Of a DNA stretch of 64,000 bases, positions 17,349 to 25,346 are shown piece after piece. Source of the stretch: JACMLX01 sp031374935 (GTDB taxonomy: Bacteria > Gemmatimonadota > Gemmatimonadetes > Gemmatimonadales > Gemmatimonadaceae); assembly GCA_031374935.1 (NCBI GenBank), contig JANMHB010000141.1, positions 16,180 to 80,179 on the forward strand, given 5' to 3'. Each line of letters starts with the position of its first letter. The stretch's first letter is position 1. The translations under genes were made by a program, and so were the position numbers. The notes below the pieces were generated by a model. It was given only the letters and a program-made list of their open reading frames with translations. It did no database searches and was not told where the DNA came from.

Positions 17349-18377
17349 ATGCCTTTCCGCGTCCACCTTGGTATCGCCAGCGCCATCTGCGCCGGATCAC
17401 TCGTCGCGCAGCAGCCCACGCTCACAGTCCAGCAATCCGGCACCACCGCGCTGTTCCAGGCGGTGAGCATCAGCGCCACGAATCCTGACGTCGTCTGGAT
17501 CAGCGGACACGCCGCCACCTGGGCCCGCACCATCGACGGCGGTCGCACCTGGCAGTCGCACACCATGACCGGGCGCGACAGCCTGCAGTTCCGCGACCTG
17601 CACGCGATCGATACCGCTCGCGCGTGGCTGATGGCCGCCGGCAACGGTGAGAAGTCCGGCATCTTCCAGACTGTCGACGGTGGCGCCCGCTGGACACCGG
17701 TGTTCATCAACCGTGATACGGCAGCCTTTTACGACTGCATGGCCTTCTGGGATGACCAGACCGGCTTTGCGTTCAGTGACGCCGTCAGCGCCAGGACGCC
17801 GATCGCGCGCACTGAGAACGGTCGCGACTGGACCGTCACCACCATGCCGGCACTCGACGGGGAAGGTGGCTTCGCTGCCAGTGGCACCTGCGCGCTGGCC
17901 ACGGCCTCCGGCGACGCCTGGATCGGAACCGGTGCTGGCGAGTACCCGCGCGTCCGTCGCAGTGCTGACCGCGGCAGAACCTGGGCCGAGGCCCGAGTGC
18001 CGCTGGTTGGCGGCAGTGGTGCCGGCATCACGGGGCTCGCATTCCGGGATCGCCTGCATGGCGTCGCCGTCGGTGGCGTCATCTCGGGCAAGGCCACTGG
18101 TCCTCGCGCAGCGCGGACGAGTGATGGTGGGGCCACGTGGACGGTAATTCCCGATCCCGCATTCACCGGTGCCGCCTATGGCGCGGCCTACGGGTCAGTC
18201 GGCGGAACGCCGGTGCTCATCGCGGTCGGTCCCGGCGGCGCGGCGTATTCGCTGAATGACGGCGACTCATGGACGCTGCTCGACGCGTCACCGTACTGGA
18301 GCGTCGGGTTCGCGAGTACAGGCGCTGCCTGGTTGGTTGGCCCGAAGGGCAGGGTCGTCCGCGTCGACTGGCGCTGA
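17349..18377 (+). CDS. Secreted BNR/YCF48-type beta-propeller protein
   Basis: A 342-residue protein with a signal peptide (1-20, ending LVAQQ) and repeated BNR/Asp-box-like units, as in TIDGGRTW, TVDGGARW, RTENGRDW, SADRGRTW, TSDGGATW and LNDGDSW. These build a sialidase- or HCF136-like propeller. No sialidase catalytic residues can be assigned, so an assembly or binding role is as likely as an enzyme. GGAG lies 5 bases before the ATG at 17349; an in-frame ATG at 17298 is less likely. It follows the NRPS gene by 139 bases and converges on a small leftward membrane gene. Confidence 0.85.
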   Translation: MPFRVHLGIASAICAGSLVAQQPTLTVQQSGTTALFQAVSISATNPDVVWISGHAATWARTIDGGRTWQSHTMTGRDSLQFRDLHAIDTARAWLMAAGNGEKSGIFQTVDGGARWTPVFINRDTAAFYDCMAFWDDQTGFAFSDAVSARTPIARTENGRDWTVTTMPALDGEGGFAASGTCALATASGDAWIGTGAGEYPRVRRSADRGRTWAEARVPLVGGSGAGITGLAFRDRLHGVAVGGVISGKATGPRAARTSDGGATWTVIPDPAFTGAAYGAAYGSVGGTPVLIAVGPGGAAYSLNDGDSWTLLDASPYWSVGFASTGAAWLVGPKGRVVRVDWR

Positions 18378-18387
18378 CCGGCTCTGC

Positions 18388-18549
18388 TCAGGCGCCCAGA
18401 TAGGCCGCCAGCCGATACCCGGCATACATGCCCAGCCCGGTGCCGACCATGCCGAGCATGAAGCCGGTCATCAGACCGTACTGCGAGCCCAGCCACCCCA
18501 GCAGGGAACTGACGGCAACGCTTCCGACCACGGCGAGTGTCTTCTTCAT
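18388..18549 (-). CDS. Small hydrophobic membrane protein
   Basis: A 53-residue protein: a short basic start (MKKTL), then two hydrophobic, glycine-rich segments (about 5-22 and 27-50). No family is recognised with certainty. The frame is open upstream to 18756, but those residues are basic and unstructured and overlap the DUF4097 gene, so the MKK start is preferred. No clear ribosome binding site is seen. It faces the BNR gene tail to tail with a 10-base gap. Confidence 0.6.
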   Translation of the reverse strand: MKKTLAVVGSVAVSSLLGWLGSQYGLMTGFMLGMVGTGLGMYAGYRLAAYLGA

Positions 18550-18707
18550 GCTGGAGGGACGTGCGATCGGTCCGGGCGTCACCCGGCGTTCACGCCGGTT
18601 TCCGGCATTGACAGCGGCACTCTGGAGCACTCCGGCGGCCCCTCGTTGTCGAAACTGCACCGCGCGCCGTCGCGTACTCGTCACCTTCTTTGACTGTGAG
18701 CCTTCCC

Positions 18708-19517
18708 ATGCATCTGACGCGCGCCCTCTGCGCCACCACCGCCCTCGCCACGGCACTCCTCGTCGCGCCGCTGCATGCGCAGACCGACGATGGCACCACC
18801 TTCCGCTGGTCAGGGCCCGTCCGCTCGGGGCATTTCATCCGGCTGCACAACATGAATGGCAACATCCGCATCGAACGCGGCACCGGCCGGCAAGTCGAGG
18901 TGGTGGCCGACCGGAAGGTGGAGCGTGGCGATCCGAAGACCGTGAGGTTCGATGTTCGGATGCGCCCCGACGGCGATGTGGTGATCTGTGCACTCTGGGG
19001 CAACGATCAGGAGTGCACCGACGACGGCACGCGCGGCAGCTACAACTCGAACAGCTGGCGTCGAGACGTGGAGATCAGCGTCACCATGCGGGTGCTGGTG
19101 CCTGATGGCGTGAAGACGCTCGCGCGCAGCACCAATGGCAACGTCGACATTCAGGGGATGACCTCGGACGTCGATGCGTCCACCACCAACGGCAACGTCA
19201 ACGTTCGCACCAGCGGTGGGTTGGTCAACGCCACCACCACCAACGGCAGCGTGACGGCCTCGCTTGGCAGCCTCACCGGTGATCAACCGATGCGATTCAC
19301 CACCACCAACGGGTCGGTCACCGTCTTCGCGCCGCCGACCTTGAATGCCGACCTCGAGATGTCGACCACCAATGGCGGCCTCGAGACCGATTTCCCGGTG
19401 ACCGTCAGTGGCCGCAATGCACGCAACTCCATTCGCGGCACACTGGGGCAGGGAGGCCGGTCGATCATCGTCCGCTCCACCAACGGCAACGTCGCCCTGA
19501 AGCGAAACGGGATCTGA
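18708..19517 (+). CDS. Exported DUF4097-type beta-helix protein (putative adhesin)
   Basis: A 269-residue protein with a signal peptide (1-24, ending PLHAQ). The rest is made of short beta-strand repeats of the form TTNGxV, as in RSTNGNVDI, STTNGNVNV, TTTNGSVTA, TTTNGSVTV, STTNGGLET and RSTNGNVAL. This is the DUF4097 (bactofilin/adhesin-like) pattern, expected to form a right-handed beta-helix. Its function is unproven; such proteins are often envelope-stress or surface proteins. Four cysteines lie before the repeats or in the signal. The ATG at 18708 is chosen over an upstream TTG. Its stop is followed directly by the uracil-DNA glycosylase-family gene. Confidence 0.85.
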   Translation: MHLTRALCATTALATALLVAPLHAQTDDGTTFRWSGPVRSGHFIRLHNMNGNIRIERGTGRQVEVVADRKVERGDPKTVRFDVRMRPDGDVVICALWGNDQECTDDGTRGSYNSNSWRRDVEISVTMRVLVPDGVKTLARSTNGNVDIQGMTSDVDASTTNGNVNVRTSGGLVNATTTNGSVTASLGSLTGDQPMRFTTTNGSVTVFAPPTLNADLEMSTTNGGLETDFPVTVSGRNARNSIRGTLGQGGRSIIVRSTNGNVALKRNGI

Positions 19518-20153
19518 TTGCCGACGGCACCGCGACGTGTGCCGGTGTCGACACCGGGGCGCATTTCAGGCGCCCCGGTGCCACCGCTGCTGCCGCCCGA
19601 CCCCGCGGCGCCGATTCGCGCCGTGGTGGTCGGCGAAGCGCCAGGTCCGCGCGGCGCGGATCAATCCGGGATCCCGTTCTTTGGTGATCGCGCCGGCAGG
19701 CCGCTCTACGCCGCAATGTTCGACGCCGGTGTGCTCAGGTGGGTTGGTGATCCGGCAAGTGTGCCGTGGGATGGCGCGCGATTGATCCGCGCCGGCGTGC
19801 GCCCGGTCGTATCGCAGGTGCTGCTGACCAATGCGTTCGATCGCTGTCCGACCGATGACGGCACGAAGTTCCGCGCGCCCACGAAGGCGGAGCGCGAAAG
19901 TGCGGCGAACATCGCGCGATTGCGTGGCGACATCGCGCTTGCCGTCAGTCGTGGCGCGGATCGCATCTGCTGCCTGGGCAGGGTGGCGGCCAGTGTCGTG
20001 ACGTTGCTCGACACCGGGCTCACCGTGCACGCGCTGCCGCATCCGAGTGCGCAGGGATTGCTGACCTCCGCGCCGAACCGGGGGAAAGGGGCGCGGATGG
20101 CGGATCTGGAGGCGGCGTGGGTGCACAACCTGGCCGCACTGCTGCGCGGCTAG
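19518..20153 (+). CDS. Uracil-DNA glycosylase superfamily protein
   Basis: A 211-residue protein of the family 4/5-like UDG fold. Motif 1 is VVGEAPGPRGADQSGIPFFGDRAG, matching GEAPGxxExxxGxPFxGxAG, where GEAPG carries the active-site region; the C-terminal motif is LPHPSAQG (HPS). Family 4 enzymes carry four Fe-S cysteines; here only a C-x-C-C-like pair (RICCLG) and RCPTD are seen, so cluster ligation is doubtful. It may remove uracil or serve another role in the superfamily. The TTG at 19518 touches the upstream stop; a GTG at 19539 is an alternative. It is an odd partner for a DUF4097 gene. Confidence 0.75.
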   Translation: MPTAPRRVPVSTPGRISGAPVPPLLPPDPAAPIRAVVVGEAPGPRGADQSGIPFFGDRAGRPLYAAMFDAGVLRWVGDPASVPWDGARLIRAGVRPVVSQVLLTNAFDRCPTDDGTKFRAPTKAERESAANIARLRGDIALAVSRGADRICCLGRVAASVVTLLDTGLTVHALPHPSAQGLLTSAPNRGKGARMADLEAAWVHNLAALLRG

Positions 20154-20192
20154 TCGGAGCGCCTCGGCTCAGCAGCGGTTCGCGCGGCACCA

Positions 20193-20212
20193 CATCGCAT
20201 CGCATCGCATCG
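20193..20212. repeat. Four tandem CATCG units
   Basis: CATCG is repeated four times without interruption between two convergent genes, downstream of both stop codons. No effect on coding is expected. Confidence 0.85.
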
Positions 20213-20225
20213 TGCACCGCGTGCG

Positions 20226-21554
20226 TCACTGGTTCCCACCGAGGTTGAAGAAATCGAGCCGCGGGTTCACGACGCTGTTGTAAATCGAACCGAAGCTGTA
20301 GGACAGTCCGGTGAAGACGAAGATGTTGTAGTTGCTGGCCAGTGCGCGTTGCTGCGTCAGGATCTGCTCCGGTGTCTGCCCACGCGCCGACAGGAAGATC
20401 TGGTCCCGGATCAACGACGCGCCGCCGCCGATGTTGAACTGCAGGCCCCTGACCAGGTTGAGGCTCGTGTTGCCATTCAGGCTCAGGTTCCACTTGTTCA
20501 CTTCCGGCAGATAGCTCGCGTACCGGGTGGTGACGTTCACGCTGCCCCAGCTCTTCCTGAGGTCCGTGCCCACCACGAGTTCCTGCTGCGCGCGCCACTC
20601 CGTGGATCGGCCGAAGATCGTCCGCTCTTTCCAGCGAAAGTATCGCGGCCCGACACCGTACGAGATCGCGATCTGCTGACTGGTGGCCTGCTTCCAGGGA
20701 AATATGTTGTACTCGATCACGGGCGCCGCGCGCCACACCAGCCGCGTATTGGTGAACTCGCTGTACCCGATGTTCGTCAGTGCTCCGATCGATAGTCGCG
20801 AGGACAACGCCTTCACCCCGCGCACGAAGAACACGCCCTGCCGGATGGTGTTGGAGACGGTGGTCGAGTCGTCGATCTCGAACTTGCTGTACCGCGTGCT
20901 CTGGAAGACGCCAAACCGGAGTGCGTGCTGCTCGGTCACGCGGCGGATCCGGAAATCATTGAAGAGATTCGCTGAGGTCTGGCGGCTCTCCGTATTCATG
21001 AAGCCGTTCGCCTCCAACTGCAGCACGAAGAAATTCCACTTGTCCTTCACCGATTGCGGCGACGCCTGTGCCGCCCCCTTGGGCGCGTCGTACACCACCC
21101 GCAGCAGCTCCGCGGCCGACGTGGTGCGCACATACGGCACCAGCAGCAGCGTGAAGCCGCGGGCCAGCTTCCGCCGGATCCCATCCTCCGCCTCGTTCGG
21201 CAGGGTGTTGACCACCGACGTATCCGCCCGGCCGGCAAACCGCCCGCGTCCCAGCGCCGTCGCCGTGTACTGGAAGGCGCCGCTGCCGGTCTGGATCGTC
21301 GTCACCAGCAGCTGCACATCCGCGAACAACCGGTCGCGGGTCCAGCTCACGTACGGCAGCTCGAGCACGAAAAAGTCCGTCGCGCACCCCTGATTCGTGT
21401 CGCCTCGACATTCAAGGAACACCTTGATCGCATCCGCCCCCGATGGCGATACCGCGGGGGCCGGCACCGGCGTCTGGGCGGCGAGTGGGGCACCGGCGCA
21501 GAGCGCCAGCATCGCACCTGCCAGCGCGTGCCCGAGGATACGAGGAGCTGACAT
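20226..21554 (-). CDS. Exported beta-barrel-like protein of unknown function
   Basis: A 442-residue protein with a signal peptide (1-26, ending PLAAQT). A mixed N-terminal part (about 30-150) contains a CRGDTNQGCATDFF segment with two cysteines. From about 175 onward alternating short strands and tyrosine/arginine-rich turns, ending FNLGGNQ, suggest an outer-membrane barrel. The pattern of fitted strands recalls DUF481-type barrels, but I cannot assign a family. The ATG at 21554 puts the signal peptide at the N-terminus; the frame is open to 21614. It stands alone and divergent from hldD. Confidence 0.75.
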   Translation of the reverse strand: MSAPRILGHALAGAMLALCAGAPLAAQTPVPAPAVSPSGADAIKVFLECRGDTNQGCATDFFVLELPYVSWTRDRLFADVQLLVTTIQTGSGAFQYTATALGRGRFAGRADTSVVNTLPNEAEDGIRRKLARGFTLLLVPYVRTTSAAELLRVVYDAPKGAAQASPQSVKDKWNFFVLQLEANGFMNTESRQTSANLFNDFRIRRVTEQHALRFGVFQSTRYSKFEIDDSTTVSNTIRQGVFFVRGVKALSSRLSIGALTNIGYSEFTNTRLVWRAAPVIEYNIFPWKQATSQQIAISYGVGPRYFRWKERTIFGRSTEWRAQQELVVGTDLRKSWGSVNVTTRYASYLPEVNKWNLSLNGNTSLNLVRGLQFNIGGGASLIRDQIFLSARGQTPEQILTQQRALASNYNIFVFTGLSYSFGSIYNSVVNPRLDFFNLGGNQ

Positions 21555-21630
21555 GCAGTCGGTCTCAGTGAGTGGGATGGGCACTGGTCGAGCGGCCCGA
21601 TTCATCTGCCGCACGTCTACACCGCAGCCT

Positions 21631-21636
21631 TAGATT
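21631..21636 (+). promoter_or_regulatory. Candidate -10 element (TAGATT) for hldD
   Basis: TAGATT lies 38 bases before the GTG start of hldD. The identical hexamer precedes the SRP RNA gene at 45782. No clear -35 is seen. Confidence 0.35.
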
Positions 21637-21674
21637 CCTCCCACGACCAGAAGGTTTCCTCTGCCCCACGCCTC

Positions 21675-22673
21675 GTGTCCCGTCATCGCCTGATTGTTAC
21701 CGGTGGAGCTGGCTTCATCGGCAGCGCCACCATCTGGCAACTCAACAAGCTGGGATACGATGACATCCTCGTCGTCGACGCCCTGCGCTCGGGCGACAAG
21801 TGGAAGAATCTGGTGGGTCTGCGCATCACCGATGCACTCCACAAGGACGACTTCCTCGCCACCCTGCGTCGCAACTCCGGCGCCTATCAGGCCGACACCG
21901 TCATCCACTTCGGCGCCTGTTCGGCGACGACCGAGCGCGACGCCGACTATTTGTTGCGAAACAATACCCATTACACCAGTGAGCTCTGCGAGTGGTCACT
22001 GGAGCGCCATGCGAGCTTCATCTATGCCAGCAGCGCGGCCACCTACGGTGACGCGGCCGGCGGCTTCGATGACGATCCGACTCGGCTGGAATCGCTCGTG
22101 CCGCTCAACATGTACGGATTCTCGAAGCATCTCTTCGACCTGCATGCCGAACGTACCGGGCTGCTCGAGCACATCGTCGGCCTCAAGTTCTTCAATGTGT
22201 TCGGCCCCAACGAGTACCATAAGGGCGACATGATGAGCGTCGTCTGCAAGGCGCATCGGCAGATCGAACGGACCGGGACACTGGAGTTGTTCCAGTCACA
22301 CCGCCCGGATGTCGCCCACGGGGAGCAGCAGCGTGACTTCGTCTACGTGAAGGACGCCGCGGCGGTCATCGCCTGGCTGGTGGCGGCACCGCAGGTACAC
22401 GGCCTGTTCAATCTCGGCACCGGCAAGGCCCGCAGCTGGAACGCACTCGCAAACGCCGTCTTCGCGGCAATGAAACGCACGCCGGACATCCGCTACGTGC
22501 CAATGCCCGAAGCGATCCGGGATCGATATCAGTACTTCACGCAGGCATCGATGGCACAACTCACCGCGGCCGGCTGTCCGGTGAAATTCACGCCGCTCGA
22601 GGATGCCGTGCATGACTACGTGACGCGCTACCTCGCCAGGGACGAAGCGACGCTCGGCATCGTCGGGGCCTGA
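21675..22673 (+). CDS. hldD: ADP-L-glycero-D-manno-heptose-6-epimerase
   Basis: Converts ADP-D-glycero- to ADP-L-glycero-D-manno-heptose for the lipopolysaccharide inner core. The 332-residue product is normal for HldD. It is an extended short-chain epimerase: TGGAGFIGSA binds NADP at the N-terminus and YGFSK is the catalytic Tyr/Lys pair. HldD-typical stretches are HFGACSATTERDADYL, GLKFFNVFGPNEYHKGDMMSV and RDFVYVKD. The start is GTG. The gene implies a heptose-containing LPS and so an outer membrane. No other hld or waa genes are nearby. It converges on a hypothetical gene across a small hairpin. Confidence 0.95.
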   Translation: MSRHRLIVTGGAGFIGSATIWQLNKLGYDDILVVDALRSGDKWKNLVGLRITDALHKDDFLATLRRNSGAYQADTVIHFGACSATTERDADYLLRNNTHYTSELCEWSLERHASFIYASSAATYGDAAGGFDDDPTRLESLVPLNMYGFSKHLFDLHAERTGLLEHIVGLKFFNVFGPNEYHKGDMMSVVCKAHRQIERTGTLELFQSHRPDVAHGEQQRDFVYVKDAAAVIAWLVAAPQVHGLFNLGTGKARSWNALANAVFAAMKRTPDIRYVPMPEAIRDRYQYFTQASMAQLTAAGCPVKFTPLEDAVHDYVTRYLARDEATLGIVGA

Positions 22674-22698
22674 GCCGCGCCGCAGGGCGTCGCGATGA

Positions 22699-22723
22699 GT
22701 CCCCCGCCGACGGTGCGGGGGAC
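22699..22723. terminator. Hairpin between convergent hldD and hypothetical gene
   Basis: GTCCCCCGC (22699-22707) pairs with GCGGGGGAC (22715-22723) around a 7-base loop. It sits between two stop codons. There is no T run, so termination is plausible but not certain. Confidence 0.5.
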
Positions 22724-22728
22724 CGCGC

Positions 22729-23229
22729 TCAGTCGTCGAACGGCTGGAGGCGCACCAGTTGTGGCATCAGCGCATCGAGCATTCCTGCTCCCGACGCTGC
22801 CACGGCGGCCCGCAGCACGGCCAGCTCTTCCTCGGCAAACTCGCTGGCAGTGATCGCGAAACAATCGCGAAACAGCGAATCCGGAAGCCCGGCGCGTACG
22901 GGCAGCGCGCCGCCCGCGCGATCCCAATAGATGTCGAAATCGAAGGTCCATGGCCCGATCGTCAGGCGCAGCAGCACGCGATCCGAATCGCAGTCCTGAT
23001 AGAGCTCGCCCCGGTGCAGCATCTGCTGCACCCACAGCGCCGCCAGACGACCGTGATCACCCGGGCCTGGGAATAGTGTGTCCGACGCCTCGCGCAGGTG
23101 CCAGCCGTAGCGCCGACCGAAGGTCAGGCGAACGTCGGTACTCTCGTCATTCAGCTCGTCGAGTGGCCACATCAGGGTTTGTGGGTTGAGTTGGAGCAAG
23201 ATTCTCCACTGTGTACCACCATCGTGCAA
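22729..23229 (-). CDS. Hypothetical acidic cytoplasmic protein
   Basis: Up to 166 residues, acidic and soluble, with no signal peptide or membrane segment. I recognise no family. Visible features are a tryptophan- and aspartate-rich first half (MWPLDELNDESTDV, FGRRYGWHL), a central IGPWTFDFDIYWD strand pair and an acidic helical C-terminus (ASEFAEEELAVLRAAVAA). The longest start is a TTG at 23229; an ATG at 23172 giving 147 residues is equally plausible. Codon use and absence of stops suggest a real gene, and it converges with hldD across a hairpin. Confidence 0.6.
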   Translation of the reverse strand: MHDGGTQWRILLQLNPQTLMWPLDELNDESTDVRLTFGRRYGWHLREASDTLFPGPGDHGRLAALWVQQMLHRGELYQDCDSDRVLLRLTIGPWTFDFDIYWDRAGGALPVRAGLPDSLFRDCFAITASEFAEEELAVLRAAVAASGAGMLDALMPQLVRLQPFDD

Positions 23230-23521
23230 TGGGGCACGGCGCCGCGACGCAGCCGGCTCGGCGCAGTGCGCCGAAAAACCGCGAGGCGTTTCAGGTGGTA
23301 AGTGATTGATGTTCAGAAAGTTACGGGCTTTCTCCCGCGGAGGTTCGCCCCGCCGTCAGGGCGCAGGATGTGACCACTCGCCGGGAATCTTTGTGCGGAG
23401 ATCTGCTTTGCCAAGTCGGCCCAGTCTCGAGCAGCGTCCGTCGCTGGAGCTGCAGCCGACTCGAGACGCGAGGTCCGAGCACCCTTGCGCAGCGCGACGG
23501 AGTGCCACACCGTCCCCGCCC
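23230..23521. other. Intergenic region between divergent genes
   Basis: About 290 bases between the hypothetical gene and the NamZ-like gene. The longest open frame here is the upstream extension of the NamZ frame and lacks a signal or family sequence. An AT-richer stretch near 23295-23335 is the likeliest promoter region. No palindrome or repeat was found. Confidence 0.4.
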
Positions 23522-24817
23522 ATGATGCCTCCACTGTCACGTCGTCTCGTCGTCGGCCTCGTCTTCGGCGCCGTCGCACAACTCAGCGCGCACGCGCAGG
23601 AGGGCCGCAGCGCGCCGGTCGCTGCCGCCTCACCGCCCGGCGCGCGACTGCCAGCGCCGGCCGCAGTCGTGCCAGGCATCACCATCCTGGTTCGCGACTC
23701 GTTGCATCTGCTGGCGGGAAAGCGCGTCGGCCTGATCACGAACCACACCGGCCGTGACGCCGCCGGAATCAGCAGCATCGATCTCCTCGCGAGGGCGCCC
23801 GGCGTGCGACTGGTCGCACTCTTCGGCCCGGAACATGGCCTTCGTGGTCTGGCGCAAGCCGGCGAACATGTGGCCTCGTCGGTAGACAGCGCCACTGGCG
23901 TCCCGATCTACTCGCTCTACGGAAGTACCCGGGTCCCGACGCCCGAGATGCTCGGCCGGATCGACGTGCTGGTGTACGACATTCAGGATGTGGGTTCACG
24001 CACCTACACCTACGCCTGGACGATGGCGCTGTCGGCAAACGCGGCCGGCAAGGCGGGCATCCCGTTCATCGTCTGCGACCGACCGGTTCCGGTACGAGGT
24101 GATGTGGTGCAGGGCTCCGTCCTCGACACCGCCTTTCGATCCTTCGTGGGCCAGTATCCCGTCGCGCTCCGGTATGGACTCACGGCCGGTGAGTTGCTCA
24201 GGCATCTGGTGCGCACTCGGCAGGTGACGGCCAACGTGACCGTCGTGCCGATGCAGGGGTGGCGGCGCGCGATGTGGTACGACGAGACGGGCCTACCATG
24301 GATCGTGCCATCACCCAACCTGCGCACACTCGATGCGGCGCTGCTGTACACCGGCACGGTCTTCGTCGAAGGCACCAACATGAGCGAAGGCCGTGGCACC
24401 GACGCCCCGTTCCAGCTGGTGGGGGCACCCTGGCTCACCGATGCCGCTGCCATCGCACGCGCGCTCTCCGCACATCCAGCGATGACCGGCGTTCGGATCG
24501 ACGCCGTCACGCGCACGGTTGCGGCAGGACAGAAGCACGCGGGCCTCACCATCCCGATGATCCGCCTCACCGTCACCGATCGCAACGCGGTCGATCCGGT
24601 GCGCGTCGGGCTGGTGTTGCTCTCGGTCATCAAGCGGCGGCACCCCGCAGAGCTGGTGCTGCGGAACCAATTCATGGATCAGCTGGCCGGCGATGCGGGG
24701 GTGCGGCTCGCACTCGAGGCGAACTCGCTGGATCGGATGATCTCCGTGCACAACGCGTGGCAGTTGGCCGCGAGAAGATTTGCCGACCAGACCCGCGTCG
24801 ATCAGCTGTATCGCTGA
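23522..24817 (+). CDS. namZ: DUF1343 family protein, probable exo-beta-N-acetylmuramidase
   Basis: A 431-residue exported protein: signal peptide (about 1-24, ending SAHAQ), then a DUF1343 domain. DUF1343 signatures include GKRVGLITNHTG, LFGPEHGLRG, DIQDVGSRTYTYAWTM, RPVPVRG and the EGTNMSEGRGT loop near residue 285. Characterised members (NamZ, former YbbC) release N-acetylmuramic acid from peptidoglycan fragments, so a role in wall recycling or scavenging is likely. The ATG at 23522 gives the signal peptide; the second ATG three bases on is possible. No other MurNAc recycling genes are adjacent, so the symbol rests on domain identity only. Confidence 0.85.
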   Translation: MMPPLSRRLVVGLVFGAVAQLSAHAQEGRSAPVAAASPPGARLPAPAAVVPGITILVRDSLHLLAGKRVGLITNHTGRDAAGISSIDLLARAPGVRLVALFGPEHGLRGLAQAGEHVASSVDSATGVPIYSLYGSTRVPTPEMLGRIDVLVYDIQDVGSRTYTYAWTMALSANAAGKAGIPFIVCDRPVPVRGDVVQGSVLDTAFRSFVGQYPVALRYGLTAGELLRHLVRTRQVTANVTVVPMQGWRRAMWYDETGLPWIVPSPNLRTLDAALLYTGTVFVEGTNMSEGRGTDAPFQLVGAPWLTDAAAIARALSAHPAMTGVRIDAVTRTVAAGQKHAGLTIPMIRLTVTDRNAVDPVRVGLVLLSVIKRRHPAELVLRNQFMDQLAGDAGVRLALEANSLDRMISVHNAWQLAARRFADQTRVDQLYR

Positions 24818-24828
24818 TCGGGCAGCAG

Positions 24829-25320
24829 TCAGGCCTGCGCGCGGCCCATGCGCGTGGCGTACACCGACTGCCGCTGATCACGACCCAGCGCGATCACGTC
24901 GTATCGCTCCGGGTTCGGCATCTCCATGCCGGGTGATCCGGCGGGCATTCCCGGCACGAAGAGACCCACCAGCGCCGGCCGCTCGCGCAGCACCTTCTGG
25001 ACCAGATCGGGCGGCACATGCCCTTCGAAGAGATACCCCGCCACGACACCGGTATGGCACGACGCGAGCGCAGCCGGTACGCCGAGTGATCCCTTCACCG
25101 CCGTCAGGTTCGCCGTGTCGCGCACGTCGATCTGGAAGCCCGCCTTCCGCATGGCGTCGTTCCACGCCGTGCAACAGCCGCAGTTCGGGTCTTTGTAGAC
25201 GGTGATGCGCGTGGCTGGCGGCAGGGCGGCAGCGGATGCGCTGGCCGCGGTGACGGCGCCGGCGACGGCGACGGCTGCCGCCTGGATCAGGAACGCTCGA
25301 CGGTTGATCGACTCAGACAT
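24829..25320 (-). CDS. Tat-exported DUF411 metal-binding protein
   Basis: A 163-residue protein with a twin-arginine signal (NRRAFLIQ at 6-13) and a DUF411 domain. DUF411 features are YKDPNCGCC (C47, C49, C50), ASCHTGVV with a further Cys-His, GYLFEGHVP, and PGMPAGSPGMEMP, a methionine-rich metal-binding loop. Members are linked to copper or other soft-metal handling in the periplasm. The gene is divergent from the sterol-desaturase-family gene with only 26 bases between starts, so both must share a very compact promoter region. Confidence 0.88.
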   Translation of the reverse strand: MSESINRRAFLIQAAAVAVAGAVTAASASAAALPPATRITVYKDPNCGCCTAWNDAMRKAGFQIDVRDTANLTAVKGSLGVPAALASCHTGVVAGYLFEGHVPPDLVQKVLRERPALVGLFVPGMPAGSPGMEMPNPERYDVIALGRDQRQSVYATRMGRAQA

Positions 25321-25325
25321 ACCCC

Positions 25326-25331
25326 AACATA
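25326..25331 (-). promoter_or_regulatory. Candidate -10 element (TATGTT) for the DUF411 gene
   Basis: Read leftwards TATGTT is followed by 5 bases and the ATG at 25320. Only 26 bases separate the two divergent starts, so ordinary leaders are impossible unless the promoters lie inside the neighbouring genes. The spacing is slightly short. Confidence 0.35.
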
Positions 25332-25333
25332 GC

Positions 25334-25339
25334 TAATCT
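25334..25339 (+). promoter_or_regulatory. Candidate -10 element (TAATCT) for a leaderless desaturase-family mRNA
   Basis: TAATCT is followed by 7 bases and the ATG at 25347. No ribosome binding site fits in this gap. It is one of five sites of this kind in the window. Confidence 0.45.
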
Positions 25340-25346
25340 TCAGTCC

